A DNA stretch of 39,440 nucleotides from Microbulbifer okhotskensis (GTDB lineage Bacteria > Pseudomonadota > Gammaproteobacteria > Pseudomonadales > Cellvibrionaceae), in contig NZ_JALBWM010000036.1 in assembly GCF_023895975.1 (NCBI RefSeq), positions 1 to 39,440 of the forward strand. Direction: 5' to 3'. This document shows positions 1-9,024 of the stretch, one piece after another. The notes below the pieces were generated by a model. The model saw only the letters and a program-made list of their open reading frames with translations. It ran no database searches and was not told the origin of the DNA. Positions within the stretch are counted from its first letter, which is position 1; each line of letters starts with the position of its first letter. Both the position numbers and the translations under genes were made by a program.

Positions 1-93
1 GACCGTTCTTTTCCAGGGGATTAACTGATGCACTTCAAAGTTGAATGCAGGTTTTGTTATGAGGTGGTATGAGGATAATTATTTTTTTCAGTA

Positions 94-450
94 ATGTTAT
101 CAATATCAGCATTTTATGATTTTTGTCGTTATCCGGAGAAAATTTCTCTAGCCTTTATTTGTGGCGAAAAACCTAACGATATTCTTCGCATACAGCAAAG
201 CCACCCAAGTTACTCATACTGCGCTACCGATCTAATTATAGTACAGGTGTTAGATTTAAATGGACGGTGCGGCTATAAAGTGACCAGAAACTGGAGGCAA
301 CACTGTACACCAGCAACCGATTTTTTAGTAACCGAAGGTAAGAAAGCTACCTCGAGACGGTCTCTTGATGGTGGTTGTGTAGGTGGTTATGCCACTTTCA
401 AGAATGATTACTCCCACTTGATTCATCAAAAATTGTTCTCGCATCAATAA
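94..450 (+). CDS. Hypothetical protein, doubtful
   Basis: An open frame of 118 residues starting at ATG 94. I do not recognise it. It has no clear signal peptide, membrane segment or family motif. Two Cys-rich stretches (near residues 43-60 and 70-100) are visible but form no known metal-binding pattern. No convincing Shine-Dalgarno precedes the start. The surrounding AT-rich DNA is accessory in character, so this may be a chance ORF or a fragment. Confidence 0.22.
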   Translation: MLSISAFYDFCRYPEKISLAFICGEKPNDILRIQQSHPSYSYCATDLIIVQVLDLNGRCGYKVTRNWRQHCTPATDFLVTEGKKATSRRSLDGGCVGGYATFKNDYSHLIHQKLFSHQ

Positions 451-924
451 TTTAGGTGATTTAGGGTATGAGCAGGGGTTGTGGTAATTATCATAACTCT
501 TTGTTGTGATTTTTGCTTTCTTTAAAGGTGATTATGATTGGTGGTTGATGTAAATGTCAGCGTCACTTATAGTGAAGGTTGGAGTTAATATTTCCTGGTT
601 AATCATTATGTAGATGCTTTCTAGGTCCATAGTGGAGATCAATTGCAGAGTAAGTGGATTTAGCTGGCTATTGCTCCTTTATTGCAAGGGTTAAAGTGTG
701 TTGATTTGCAGTTGTGGGTGAGGCTTATTGCATTTGTGATGTACTCCAATCTATTTCATCGTGAGGGGGTTGCCCATGAGTTGTATCCTTTTGACAGATA
801 AAGGTGGGGTGAATTTAAAGCGCAAAAATTCAAGGGTATAGTTTTTGTGGGCGTTAAGCTGGAATGTCTATAGGTTAACCTGCGGGTTAAAATTACAGTT
901 CAACCTTTGCTTGGTATCATATTA
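451..924. other. AT-rich gap with possible degraded coding sequence
   Basis: About 470 bases without a convincing gene. A plus-strand stretch around 645-790 reads as protein-like sequence (for example LQLWVRLIAFVMYSNLFH followed by REGVAHELYPFDR). It is interrupted by stops, so it may be a decayed gene. I cannot name the family. Confidence 0.3.
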
Positions 925-1752
925 ATGATCAAATTCTTTGTATTTTTTATATTTCTTTCTCACGTGTCAGATTTTGTCTGTGCAATGGATTTTGAGAGGG
1001 CACCCCTAGTTGTTGGTGATTCAATAAAATTTTCATCCAAAGTTCTGAATGAAGATAGAAGGTTGAACATTTATCTGCCCGAGAGTTATCAGCGTTCGTC
1101 AAAAAGGAATTATCCTGTAATCTATTTGTTGGATGGAGCTATCAGCGAAGACTTTGTCCATATAGCTGGTGTATTACAATTTGGGTCATTTTCTTGGGTT
1201 AACATGGTTCCAGAGTCGATTCTTGTTGGCGTGGTAAATGTTGACAGAAAGCGAGACTTTACATTTCCTTCCACTAAGTCATTGGATAAGAAAGAATTTC
1301 CGTCTTCTGGAGGGTCGAGTAAATTTATTGAGTTTCTTGGTCGGGAGCTTCAGCCTTTAATTGAGAGCAACTATCGTGTCAATGGAGAGTCGACCTTGAT
1401 AGGTCAGTCCCTGGGTGGGCTTGTGGCTACGGAAATTCTATTTAAGCATTCAGCTCTTTTTGATAATTACATTATTATCAGCCCAAGCCTATGGTGGAGC
1501 GGCGAGTTACTAATGACTGACTCTGCGGAAGAGTGCTGTGATGATAAGCTGATCTATATTGGAGTAGGAAGAGAGGGGGAAGTCATGGAGAGGCTTGCTA
1601 GAACACTATTTAATAAGTTAGATAATGAGAAAAATAAAACTGAAGTTCACTTTGGCTACTTTAAGCAGCTAGATCATGGTGATACTCTACATCTAGCTGT
1701 ATATGACGCATTTGAGAAACTTTTTTCTGCTAAATCAGCTAGAGAAAAATAA
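925..1752 (+). CDS. Secreted alpha/beta-hydrolase, esterase family (PF00756-like)
   Basis: A predicted exported serine hydrolase of 275 residues. I chose ATG 925 over an upstream TTG (907) because it places a clean signal peptide at the N-terminus: a positive residue, then an FFVFFIFL hydrophobic core and cleavage after VCA. The mature protein shows the fold markers of the esterase D / enterochelin-esterase-like family: strand YPVIYLLDG, the nucleophile elbow GQSLGG (Ser of GxSxG) near residue 160, a conserved ISPSLWW segment after it, and a C-terminal LDHGDTLH carrying the likely catalytic His. Substrate is unknown; relatives hydrolyse siderophore esters, S-formylglutathione or acyl esters. 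No siderophore genes are adjacent. It stands alone in AT-rich accessory DNA. The family call is firm and the function open. Confidence 0.8.
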   Translation: MIKFFVFFIFLSHVSDFVCAMDFERAPLVVGDSIKFSSKVLNEDRRLNIYLPESYQRSSKRNYPVIYLLDGAISEDFVHIAGVLQFGSFSWVNMVPESILVGVVNVDRKRDFTFPSTKSLDKKEFPSSGGSSKFIEFLGRELQPLIESNYRVNGESTLIGQSLGGLVATEILFKHSALFDNYIIISPSLWWSGELLMTDSAEECCDDKLIYIGVGREGEVMERLARTLFNKLDNEKNKTEVHFGYFKQLDHGDTLHLAVYDAFEKLFSAKSAREK

Positions 1753-2020
1753 CATCAATTTCATGGTTGCAATGTTTTTTAGGCACGGTTTTAATAATGC
1801 CATTTTTTTGCAGCAGAGATTTTTTACTTTGGGGGCTGCCAGCTCCCTTCATCAGTTTTTGCTGCTTCAGGTTGTGATACTTCTTCTTGGTTTTGTTCTG
1901 GGGGGCAAACTCTGTGTTAGTTAATTCGTATCATAAGGTTACGTAATTAACTCCCTTTCTTAACTGCCGATGTTTTTATATGGATATAAATATCTATTTG
2001 ATCTGTAAGGAGTTTCACCA

Positions 2021-2710
2021 TGGCTCGCAACAAAGAGAAATTCCAGAAGAGTCTCAGTTTGCTCCAATATCGTAAAGAATATGGAACTGAAGAACAGTTG
2101 TTCTTTACAATCTGTCAATGGCTCTGACTAAACGGTTTTTTTGCCCCCATTGCGGGTATGATAAGCGTTGCGACCTATCTTATCGCAAGTTTAGTGCGTG
2201 TAATCGGTGCCACACGTTGGTCACTCCTCGTAAGATCTTCGATCCCACAAGTTGTGCCTTGCTATTTGCTTCCGCGGGATCTTTTTTATAATCGAGAATA
2301 AGACGGGCATTTCCTGCATGGAGTTGTCAGGCTATCCGGGTATCTCTTGCAACGCTGTGCGGCGTATGAGCCAGGAATTCATGCGGGTGATGATAGAGCG
2401 AGATCACCGGTATCAACTGTCTGGCTTTGCTGAATTGGGTGGCACCCATGTCGATGGAGAGCGCACTGGATGCAATCTCGGGTGCGAAGCTCAGGGTAAC
2501 TCCCCTTTGTGGTGCCATTGAAACCACCAGGGGAGGGTGCCCTACCCGCATCAAACTTTCTGCTGTCAGGGAATTCAAGAGCAGTCAAGCCAAACATTAC
2601 CTTAGTGTAGATACATATAAGGTCGTCCTTAAAAACCTTCTGATGTTTTGCAACTGTATAATTCGGCGAGTTGGGGATCTGTTGGATGGTGCAGTAATGA
2701 CTGGGGGTAG
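2021..2710 (+). pseudogene. IS1595-family transposase remnant
   Basis: A decayed DDE-type transposase reading across several frames. It starts at ATG 2021 behind a good Shine-Dalgarno (AAGGAG) with MARNKEKFQKSLSLLQYRKE and EYGTEEQ. An in-frame stop follows near 2128, then a zinc-ribbon section (FFCPHCGYDKRCDLSYRKF, CNRCH). Shifted frames carry ISCNAVRRM, MIERDHRYQLSGFAELGG, HVDGERTG and finally AIETTRGGCPTRIKLSAVR. This order matches the zinc ribbon followed by the ISXO2-like DDE domain of IS1595 transposases. At least one stop and two or more frameshifts make it non-functional. Terminal inverted repeats could not be identified. The right limit is approximate; weak similarity may continue to about 2780. 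It ends just upstream of the parC promoter region. Confidence 0.8.
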
Positions 2711-2933
2711 GTGCTCATAGCCTTGGGGGAATGCCACAAGCTATTAAGACAAGCCATGAAATTCATATTGTTGACTTAGGGGTTTTGTAAGTTGGCCGGG
2801 TTACTTTCTCAGTTGTGAGCGCCGATAGGTTGGGTCCTAATAACGCCTTCCTCTGGAACTAATCGCTTCCCTTTGAACCTCCCGCCTCAGTCCGCCATAA
2901 TCCGCCCTTTCCGAACAAAATAACGAGTGCTGT

Positions 2934-5183
2934 ATGACCGACACCTCTGTTTATGAGGCTTCAGAGCGCCTGCCGTTAAAGGAGTACACCGAGAAGGCGT
3001 ACCTGGATTACTCCATGTATGTGATCCTGGATCGTGCCCTGCCGAATATCGGTGACGGCCTGAAGCCGGTACAGCGGCGTATTGTATACGCCATGAGCGA
3101 GCTGGGCCTGAAGAATACTGCCAAGTACAAGAAGTCCGCGCGCACCGTTGGCGATGTGATCGGTAAGTACCACCCGCATGGCGATAGCGCCGTGTATGAA
3201 GCGATGGTGCTGATGGCACAGTCGTTCAGTTACCGCTACCCGCTGATTGACGGTCAGGGCAACTGGGGCTCGCCGGACGATCCCAAATCTTTTGCGGCTA
3301 TGCGTTATACCGAGTCGCGCATGGGTAAATATTCGGAAGTGTTGCTGTCGGAACTGGGTCAGGGGACGGTGGACTGGCAGGCGAACTTTGATGGCACTAT
3401 GGATGAGCCCTGCGTGCTGCCGGCACGGGTGCCCAATATTTTGCTGAACGGTACTACCGGTATTGCCGTGGGTATGGCTACGGATATACCGCCGCATAAT
3501 TTACGCGAATTGGTCAACGCGACGGTGGCGCTACTGGAAAACCCCAAGGCCACGGTTGATGACCTGTGTGAGCATATCCTCGGTCCGGACATGCCCACTG
3601 ATGCGGAGATCATTACCCCGCAGGATGATATCCGCAAGATTTATACCAGCGGTCGCGGTTCCATCAAAATGCGTGCCCTATGGAATAGGGAAGATGGCGA
3701 CATCGTGATTACCGCACTGCCCCATCAGGTTAGTGGCGCTAAGATATTGGAGCAAATTGCCCTGCAGATGCAGGCCAAGAAGTTGCCGATGGTGAGCGAC
3801 CTGCGCGATGAGTCAGACCACGAAAATCCTACACGCTTGGTGATTGTGCCCAAGTCCAATCGGGTGGAAGTGGAGCCGGTGATGAATCACCTGTTCGCCA
3901 CCACCGATCTGGAACGCAATTACCGCGTTAATATGAATATGATCGGGAATGACGGACGTCCACAGGTGAAGTCCCTCGACAAAATCCTGCGCGAGTGGCT
4001 CACTTTCCGCGCCACCACGACCCGCCGTCGCTTGCAGTTCCGCCTGGATAAGGTTGAGAAGCGCCTGCACGTATTAGCGGGTCAATTGGTTGCCTTCCTC
4101 AACATCGATGAAGTGATCGAGATTATTCGCACCTTTGATGACCCCAAGCTGGCGCTGATGGATCGCTTCGAGCTGACGGAAATCCAAGCGGATCATATTC
4201 TCGATACCAAGTTGCGTCAGTTAGCGCGTCTCGAAGAAATGAAAATCCGCGGCGAGCAGGCGGACCTTGAGAAAGAGCGCGATACCCTCACCAAGACCCT
4301 GGACAGCGAGCGCCGCCTGAAGACCCTGATCAAGAAAGAATTACTGGCGGCGGCCAAGGAATTTGGTGATGAGCGCCGCTCTCCCATTGTGGCACGTGAG
4401 GAATCCAAGGCATTCAGTGAAGCTGAATTGCTTTCCTCCGACCCGATCACCGTAGTGGTGTCGGAAAAAGGCTGGATTCGTTCGGCCAAGGGCCATGAGA
4501 TTGATGCCGCTGCGCTCAGTTACAAAGCGGGTGATAGTCTCGGTCTTGCCGCGCGCGGCAAGAGTAATCAGCCGGCCCTACTGTTGGACAGTACCGGTCG
4601 CAGCTACTCGATTCCCACCCATACATTACCCTCGGCGCGGGGACAGGGCGAGCCGCTCAGTGGTCGTATCAATCCGCCATCCGGCGCCACTTTTGAGGGG
4701 CTGTTGATGGGACCAGATGAGCAGCGAATTCTAATGGCTTCCGATGCGGGCTATGGCTTTATCACCAAGCTTTCAGATTTACAGTCGCGCAACAAGGCCG
4801 GCAAAGCCATGCTGACCCTGCCCAAAGGGGCCCAAGTGTTGCCGCCCCAAGTGTTGGAAAATCCCGAGACAGCACTTCTGGCGGCAGTGACCTCGGAAGG
4901 TCGCATGTTGGTATTCCCTGTGACCGAACTGCCGGAGCTGTCGAAAGGCAAGGGCAACAAGATTATCAATATCACTTCTGCCCGCGCGGCTGCCCGTGAC
5001 GAAGTGGTTGTCGGGATCGCCGTGCTGAAGGGTAAAGACCAGTTGGTCGTTCATGCTGGCAAGCGCCATACCAAGATTAAGATTTCGGAGATGGATCACT
5101 ATCGTGGTGAGCGCGGCCGGCGCGGCAACAAGCTGCCACGGGGTTTCCAGAAGGTCGATAGTATCGAAGTGTTGGAGAAATAG
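2934..5183 (+). CDS. parC: DNA topoisomerase IV subunit A
   Basis: The DNA-breaking subunit of topoisomerase IV, which with ParE unlinks daughter chromosomes. It has 749 residues, the normal size (E. coli about 752). The start ATG 2934 gives [20 protein letters not shown], a typical ParC N-terminus. The breakage-reunion domain fills roughly residues 10-480. The catalytic tyrosine is Y125 in [10 protein letters not shown]. The quinolone-determining region reads [10 protein letters not shown] with S85 and E89, equivalent to E. coli S80 and E84, so the residues usually altered in quinolone resistance are wild type. The C-terminal beta-pinwheel domain occupies about 500-749. parE is not in this window: upstream lies an IS1595 remnant and an intergenic gap, and downstream is a strong terminator, so parC appears to be monocistronic. 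Confidence 0.97.
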   Translation: MTDTSVYEASERLPLKEYTEKAYLDYSMYVILDRALPNIGDGLKPVQRRIVYAMSELGLKNTAKYKKSARTVGDVIGKYHPHGDSAVYEAMVLMAQSFSYRYPLIDGQGNWGSPDDPKSFAAMRYTESRMGKYSEVLLSELGQGTVDWQANFDGTMDEPCVLPARVPNILLNGTTGIAVGMATDIPPHNLRELVNATVALLENPKATVDDLCEHILGPDMPTDAEIITPQDDIRKIYTSGRGSIKMRALWNREDGDIVITALPHQVSGAKILEQIALQMQAKKLPMVSDLRDESDHENPTRLVIVPKSNRVEVEPVMNHLFATTDLERNYRVNMNMIGNDGRPQVKSLDKILREWLTFRATTTRRRLQFRLDKVEKRLHVLAGQLVAFLNIDEVIEIIRTFDDPKLALMDRFELTEIQADHILDTKLRQLARLEEMKIRGEQADLEKERDTLTKTLDSERRLKTLIKKELLAAAKEFGDERRSPIVAREESKAFSEAELLSSDPITVVVSEKGWIRSAKGHEIDAAALSYKAGDSLGLAARGKSNQPALLLDSTGRSYSIPTHTLPSARGQGEPLSGRINPPSGATFEGLLMGPDEQRILMASDAGYGFITKLSDLQSRNKAGKAMLTLPKGAQVLPPQVLENPETALLAAVTSEGRMLVFPVTELPELSKGKGNKIINITSARAAARDEVVVGIAVLKGKDQLVVHAGKRHTKIKISEMDHYRGERGRRGNKLPRGFQKVDSIEVLEK

Positions 5184-5202
5184 GCTACCTCTGGGCATAG
5201 GC

Positions 5203-5232
5203 AAAAAGGCGGCTCTAGTGGCTGCCTTTTTT
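5203..5232 (+). terminator. Rho-independent terminator after parC
   Basis: Stem AAAAAGGCGGC (5203-5213), 7-base loop, complementary GCTGCCTTTTTT (5221-5232) with one G-U pair and a terminal T run, 20 bases after the parC stop. Confidence 0.85.
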
Positions 5233-5265
5233 AATGGTGGTGCTGGGATATTGATAACTGATACA

Positions 5266-5293
5266 TTGATGAAATAATAAGCAGGCTTATAAT
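5266..5293 (+). promoter_or_regulatory. Putative sigma-70 promoter for marR-emrA
   Basis: TTGATG (5266-5271), 16-base spacer, perfect TATAAT (5288-5293), ending 27 bases before the marR ATG. Repeated TTGAT/TGAT units at 5251-5271 overlap the -35 region and could be part of an operator for the MarR protein, which often represses its own operon. The operator is inference. Confidence 0.6.
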
Positions 5294-5320
5294 GAGCGGC
5301 CTTAAAAAGGGAGAGGGGCT

Positions 5321-5770
5321 ATGTCCAAGGAAGATGTCGCCACAGAGATGAGTTTTCAGCTGCACAGTGCCGCGCGCCTGCTGCGGCGAAACTTTGACCG
5401 AAGGGCCAAGGACCATGGGCTCAGTGGATCCCGCTGGCAGGTGCTTTGGTATCTGCTGCGCGATCAGGGCCTGAAGCAGGCTGAATTGGCCGAACGCCTG
5501 GATCTGGCACCGATCAGTCTGGCGCGACAGCTCGATAACCTTCAGCAGGAGGGGCTGGTCGAGCGGCGACCCGATCCGGATGATCGGCGCTGCTTTCGTA
5601 TTTACCTGACAGAGCGGGCGATGCCGGCTCTGGAGTTGCTGGGAGGTGTGGCACAGCAGACCCGCTCCGAGGCTCTGGTGGGCTTCTCTCCCACAGAGGT
5701 GCAACAACTACAGGCGTTGCTATCCCGGCTGCGTAAAAACCTGACATGTGAAGAGATTGAATGTGACTGA
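5321..5770 (+). CDS. MarR-family transcriptional regulator
   Basis: A 149-residue winged-helix regulator with the MarR pattern: N-terminal dimerisation helix (SFQLHSAARLLRRNFDRRAK), a recognition region GLSGSRWQVLWYLLRDQGLKQAELAERLDLAPISLARQLDNLQQEGLV, then the wing VERRPDPDDRRCFRIYLTE with the conserved DxRxxR-type motif. ATG 5321 has GGGAG upstream. The 3' end overlaps the following membrane-fusion-protein gene, so the two are translationally coupled. MarR proteins in this position (as E. coli EmrR) usually repress a multidrug efflux operon and release DNA when bound to a lipophilic compound. That role is inferred from family and context; the ligand is unknown. Confidence 0.9.
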   Translation: MSKEDVATEMSFQLHSAARLLRRNFDRRAKDHGLSGSRWQVLWYLLRDQGLKQAELAERLDLAPISLARQLDNLQQEGLVERRPDPDDRRCFRIYLTERAMPALELLGGVAQQTRSEALVGFSPTEVQQLQALLSRLRKNLTCEEIECD

Positions 5771-6842
5771 AAAGCTGTCTTTTAAGCTAGACCGCGCGGG
5801 GCTGCGAGAGTTCGCGCTCTCTTTTGTGCTGGTGTTGGCCGCCCTGGTTGGTGGCTGGAGCCTGTTGCGCGATGGCGATATCGTGGAGACAGAAAATGCC
5901 TATGTTAAGGCGGATAAGATCTCTCTGGCGCCCGAAGTTAGTGGTGTCGTTACCCAGGTTTTAGTCAGTGCCAACCAAGTGGTACAAAAAGGTCAGTTAC
6001 TGATTCAAATTGACCGCACCGCTTTTGAGCTGGAAGTGACTGAAGCAGAGGCGCGCCTGGCTCAGGTGCGCAACGAGCTGCTCGCGCGCCGCTCCGAATA
6101 CGCCGAGGCCGACGCGGCCTTGCAGCAAGCGCGCAAAGGCGCGGACTTCTATCGCCGCCAGCTGGAGCGCAATGAAAAATTGGGCAAGGTGGCTTTTTCC
6201 GAAGCCGAACTGGATGGCGCGCGCCAGCAATTGGAGCGCGCGAGGGGACAGATCAGTATTAACGCCGAGAAACTCTCCAGCTTGCGCGCTGAGTTGGGTG
6301 GAGATCCGGCCATTGCGCTGGAAGAGCAGGCGGATTTGAAGGTGGCCCAGGCGCAATTGGATACCGCACGTTATCAGTTGTCCCGCACCCGAATTATTGC
6401 GCCGGTGGATGGCACTATTGCCAATACCATCCCCAAAGTGGGTGAGATGGCGACCCTGGGCATTAATCTGCTGCAAATGATCGGTTCCAGCGGTCTTTGG
6501 GTTGAGGCCAACCTGAAAGAGACAGAGCTGGGCCGCGTGCGTACGGGACAGCAAGCGGAAGTGACGCTGGATGCCTATCCTGGGTTTGAGTGGCAGGCGC
6601 AGGTGGACAGTATGAGCCCCGCCAGCGGCAGCGAATTTGCAGCCACACCGCCACAAAATGCCAGTGGCAAGTGGGAGAAGGTGGTTCAGCGCGTGCCGGT
6701 TCGTTTGCGCCTTTATCCCCTCAAGGAATCGCCTGCTTTACGTGCGGGTATGAGTGCCACGGTGCGTATCGATACCAGCGAGGATGCCAAAGTGGTATCG
6801 GCTCGCGCCTCGACTGAGGAGAGTGGCAGAGTGGTCTTATAG
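5763..6842 (+). CDS. HlyD/EmrA-family membrane fusion protein
   Basis: Periplasmic adaptor of a tripartite efflux pump, 359 residues from GTG 5763. I prefer this start because GAAGAG lies 7 bases upstream and it gives an 8-base overlap with marR; GTG 5748 and TTG 5757 are alternatives. One N-terminal transmembrane helix (residues about 17-37, FALSFVLVLAALVGGWSLL) is followed by the first half of the lipoyl domain (ETENAYVKADKISLAPEVSG), a long alpha-hairpin coiled coil with Arg/Glu/Ala-rich sequence (about 80-190), the second lipoyl half (TRIIAPVDGTI) and a beta-barrel (GLWVEANLKETELGRV). The ENAYVKAD motif is typical of EmrA. No EmrB-type MFS transporter or outer-membrane TolC-like gene follows: the next gene is convergent. 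The transporter partner must be encoded elsewhere or has been lost. Confidence 0.88.
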   Translation: MTEKLSFKLDRAGLREFALSFVLVLAALVGGWSLLRDGDIVETENAYVKADKISLAPEVSGVVTQVLVSANQVVQKGQLLIQIDRTAFELEVTEAEARLAQVRNELLARRSEYAEADAALQQARKGADFYRRQLERNEKLGKVAFSEAELDGARQQLERARGQISINAEKLSSLRAELGGDPAIALEEQADLKVAQAQLDTARYQLSRTRIIAPVDGTIANTIPKVGEMATLGINLLQMIGSSGLWVEANLKETELGRVRTGQQAEVTLDAYPGFEWQAQVDSMSPASGSEFAATPPQNASGKWEKVVQRVPVRLRLYPLKESPALRAGMSATVRIDTSEDAKVVSARASTEESGRVVL

Positions 6843-6921
6843 GGCTCTGTTCCCAGGGTAAAGCTTGGGTCTGGTCAAGAGATTAGGCCCGATAAGGTTC
6901 GAGCCCGAGAGGGGGGGGCTG

Positions 6922-7341
6922 TTACTGCACCCGGTGCCAGGTTTGAGTGCGGTAGAGGAAGCCGAGATAGCCGCGCACTTTGAGGGTGTTGTCACCTTCC
7001 AGCCAGGCTTTGCAGTCGTAGACCTTGCCTTTGACCGGGTCGAGTATCTCACCACCTTCGTATTTTTTTCCTTTCTGAACCAGACCGGTGATCACATCCA
7101 TGCCCACAATGGGCTTGCCCTTGAGGTCGCCAGGGCAATTGTCACAGGCAGTGTCGTTGGGCTTTTGTAGCAGATCCACTACTTGTCCGTAGTATTTCCC
7201 ATCCTTTTCATAGATTTTGACGATGGACTTGGTCTCTCCTGTCTCGTCGTCAATAGTACGCCAGTTCCCCAGAATATCTGCGGCACTGGCCTGCAAGGTG
7301 AACAACAGGCCAAGGGTGGCCAGGAGCAGGTGTCTTATCAT
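6922..7341 (-). CDS. DUF2147 secreted protein
   Basis: A 139-residue exported protein of the DUF2147 family (PF09917). The signal peptide is MIRHLLLATLGLLFTLQASA with cleavage after ASA. The mature part begins ADILGNWRTIDDETGETKS and contains the family-typical G-x-W, YYGQVVDLL, a CDNCPG Cys pair, and IVGMDVI and GEILDPVKGK, with a C-terminal LKVRGYLGFLYRTQTW. These form a small calycin-like beta-barrel in relatives. Molecular function is unknown; two Cys in CDNC may form a disulfide in the periplasm. The ATG at 7341 is preceded by AGGA; a GTG at 7344 is an alternative. It converges with the emrA-like gene. Confidence 0.85.
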   Translation of the reverse strand: MIRHLLLATLGLLFTLQASAADILGNWRTIDDETGETKSIVKIYEKDGKYYGQVVDLLQKPNDTACDNCPGDLKGKPIVGMDVITGLVQKGKKYEGGEILDPVKGKVYDCKAWLEGDNTLKVRGYLGFLYRTQTWHRVQ

Positions 7342-7501
7342 CACTTGTTTTTCCTATGTAAAGTAGGGTGACCCAGATCTTACATGAAGTCATCTATGAG
7401 GGCAGTGGATAAGTCGTCATCAGGAAAATTCCAAACGCAAAAACTGGCATTTGGCCGCATATACTCGCTTTTTGGGCGAGGTTTGTACCAATTTCGCTGC
7501 T

Positions 7502-8968
7502 TTAAGAGGAGCAGCTCAATGGCAGACGCTTGCCCGACTCCGGTGGAGCACTGGCCCAAACTTCGTGTTCCGGATTCTCCGCAAAAGGGGATTGGAGCAA
7601 TTGACGCAAAGTCCGTAGAGGATGATAGTCGCCCTCTTCTGCGGCCTCGATGACTTTCTGTGCCAAATAGTTACGCAGAATGTATTTAGGATTGGCTGTC
7701 AACATCGCCCGATTGCGTTCACGGGTGTCGCTGTTTTCCCGCGCCAGGCGGCGGTCGTAATGTTGCAACCACTGCTCCAGGCCACTGTGATGCGCGGGCT
7801 TGAGTAGGTCCAGCAGGGCGCTGGCAGGGCGCTCCCCGCGATAGTGAGCCAGGGCACGAAAGAACAAGGTGTAATCCACCTGCCCCTGTTGTAGTAATTG
7901 AAGCAGATCCGCACAGAGCGCTTGGTCGCCAGCCTCTTCCTGTGCAAGGCCCAGTTTTACACGCATGCGATGGGCATAGGCTTCGCTAACTGCGGGCTCG
8001 AACTGTTCCAGGCAGTCGCGCAGTACTTCAACACTGATAAAAGCGGAGAGAGCGTGGGCCAGGGCGTTCAGGTTCCACAGTACAACACCAGGTTGCTGCT
8101 CGAAGGCATAGCGTCCAGTGTGGTCGGAATGGTTACAGATAAAAGTGGAGTCGTAGTCGTCCAGAAAAGCGTAGGGGCCGTAGTCGAAAGTGTCGCCGAT
8201 AATCGACATGTTATCGGTGTTGAGTACGCCATGGGCAAAGCCAACTGACTGCCAGGACGCCACCAACTCGGCGCTGCGTCGGGTGGTAAAGCGCAGCAGC
8301 GCCTCGGCTTGCTCGCCCGTGGTCAATCCTTCGGTGCCGGGTACAAATCGCTGGCAGGTAATCCCGATCAATGTCCGCAGTGCTTCTAGCTGTTTGGTGT
8401 AAAAGAAGTACTCGAAATGGCCGAAGCGTACATGACTTTCGGCCACGCGGATCAGCATGGCGCCGGTTTCAATTTTCTCGCGGGTTACCCGTTCATCACT
8501 GCCAATGAGGCACAGTGCTCTGGTGCTGGGAATGCCCAGGCCGTAGAGGGCTTCACAGGCGAGGTATTCGCGAATGGTGGAGCGAAGCACCGCGCGGCCG
8601 TCGCCAAAACGGGAGTAGGGAGTCTTGCCGGCGCCTTTAAGGTGCAGTTCCCAGCGTTGGCCTCCTGTCTCAATCTCTCCCAATAACAGTGCGCGGCCAT
8701 CTCCCAGCTCAGGGTTATAGACACCGAACTGGTGGCCGGTGTATTTCATGGCGAAGGGGCGGCTGCCATTGAATAATTTGGCCCCACAGCCGAGTTGGGC
8801 CCAGGCAGGTTCCGACTTTTCATTGGGGTCAATACCCAGCAGTTGCAACACCGCAGGGTTGACATCAATCACCTGGGGTTGGCTAAAAGGCGTGGGTGCC
8901 ACGAGGGCGCCAAATACGTCGCCCAGATCGGCATAGTGGTGACTGAGAGTGACTTCGCTGAGTTTCAT
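7502..8968 (-). CDS. selO: Protein adenylyltransferase SelO (YdiU)
   Basis: SelO is a pseudokinase-fold enzyme that transfers AMP from ATP to Ser, Thr or Tyr residues of target proteins, linked in bacteria to redox and oxidative-stress control. The protein has 488 residues (E. coli YdiU 478) and aligns along its whole length by eye. It has an N-terminal ADLGDVFGALVAPTPF, the nucleotide-binding block LKGAGKTPYSRFGDGRAVLRS, and SIGFAHG-like SVGFAHGVLNTDNMSI with the catalytic Asp. DTFDYGPYAFLD supplies the metal-binding Asp. The C-terminus LSCSS carries the Cys that is selenocysteine in animal SelO. It lies 56 bases downstream of ppx on the same strand, so the two may be co-transcribed. No stress-related operator was recognised. 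Confidence 0.93.
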   Translation of the reverse strand: MKLSEVTLSHHYADLGDVFGALVAPTPFSQPQVIDVNPAVLQLLGIDPNEKSEPAWAQLGCGAKLFNGSRPFAMKYTGHQFGVYNPELGDGRALLLGEIETGGQRWELHLKGAGKTPYSRFGDGRAVLRSTIREYLACEALYGLGIPSTRALCLIGSDERVTREKIETGAMLIRVAESHVRFGHFEYFFYTKQLEALRTLIGITCQRFVPGTEGLTTGEQAEALLRFTTRRSAELVASWQSVGFAHGVLNTDNMSIIGDTFDYGPYAFLDDYDSTFICNHSDHTGRYAFEQQPGVVLWNLNALAHALSAFISVEVLRDCLEQFEPAVSEAYAHRMRVKLGLAQEEAGDQALCADLLQLLQQGQVDYTLFFRALAHYRGERPASALLDLLKPAHHSGLEQWLQHYDRRLARENSDTRERNRAMLTANPKYILRNYLAQKVIEAAEEGDYHPLRTLRQLLQSPFAENPEHEVWASAPPESGKRLPLSCSS

Positions 8969-9024
8969 AGCTTGTGATTGTAGAGTGAATTGTTGCGTAA
9001 AGCGCTAGAGTAACCCGCTCAGGG

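Noticed and set aside
1703..1924. 73-residue frame after the esterase
   Set aside because: Overlaps the esterase end, has low-complexity hydrophobic content and no ribosome-binding site.
6890..6915. GGTTCGAGCCC resembling a tRNA T-arm
   Set aside because: No acceptor, D or anticodon arms can be built around it on either strand.
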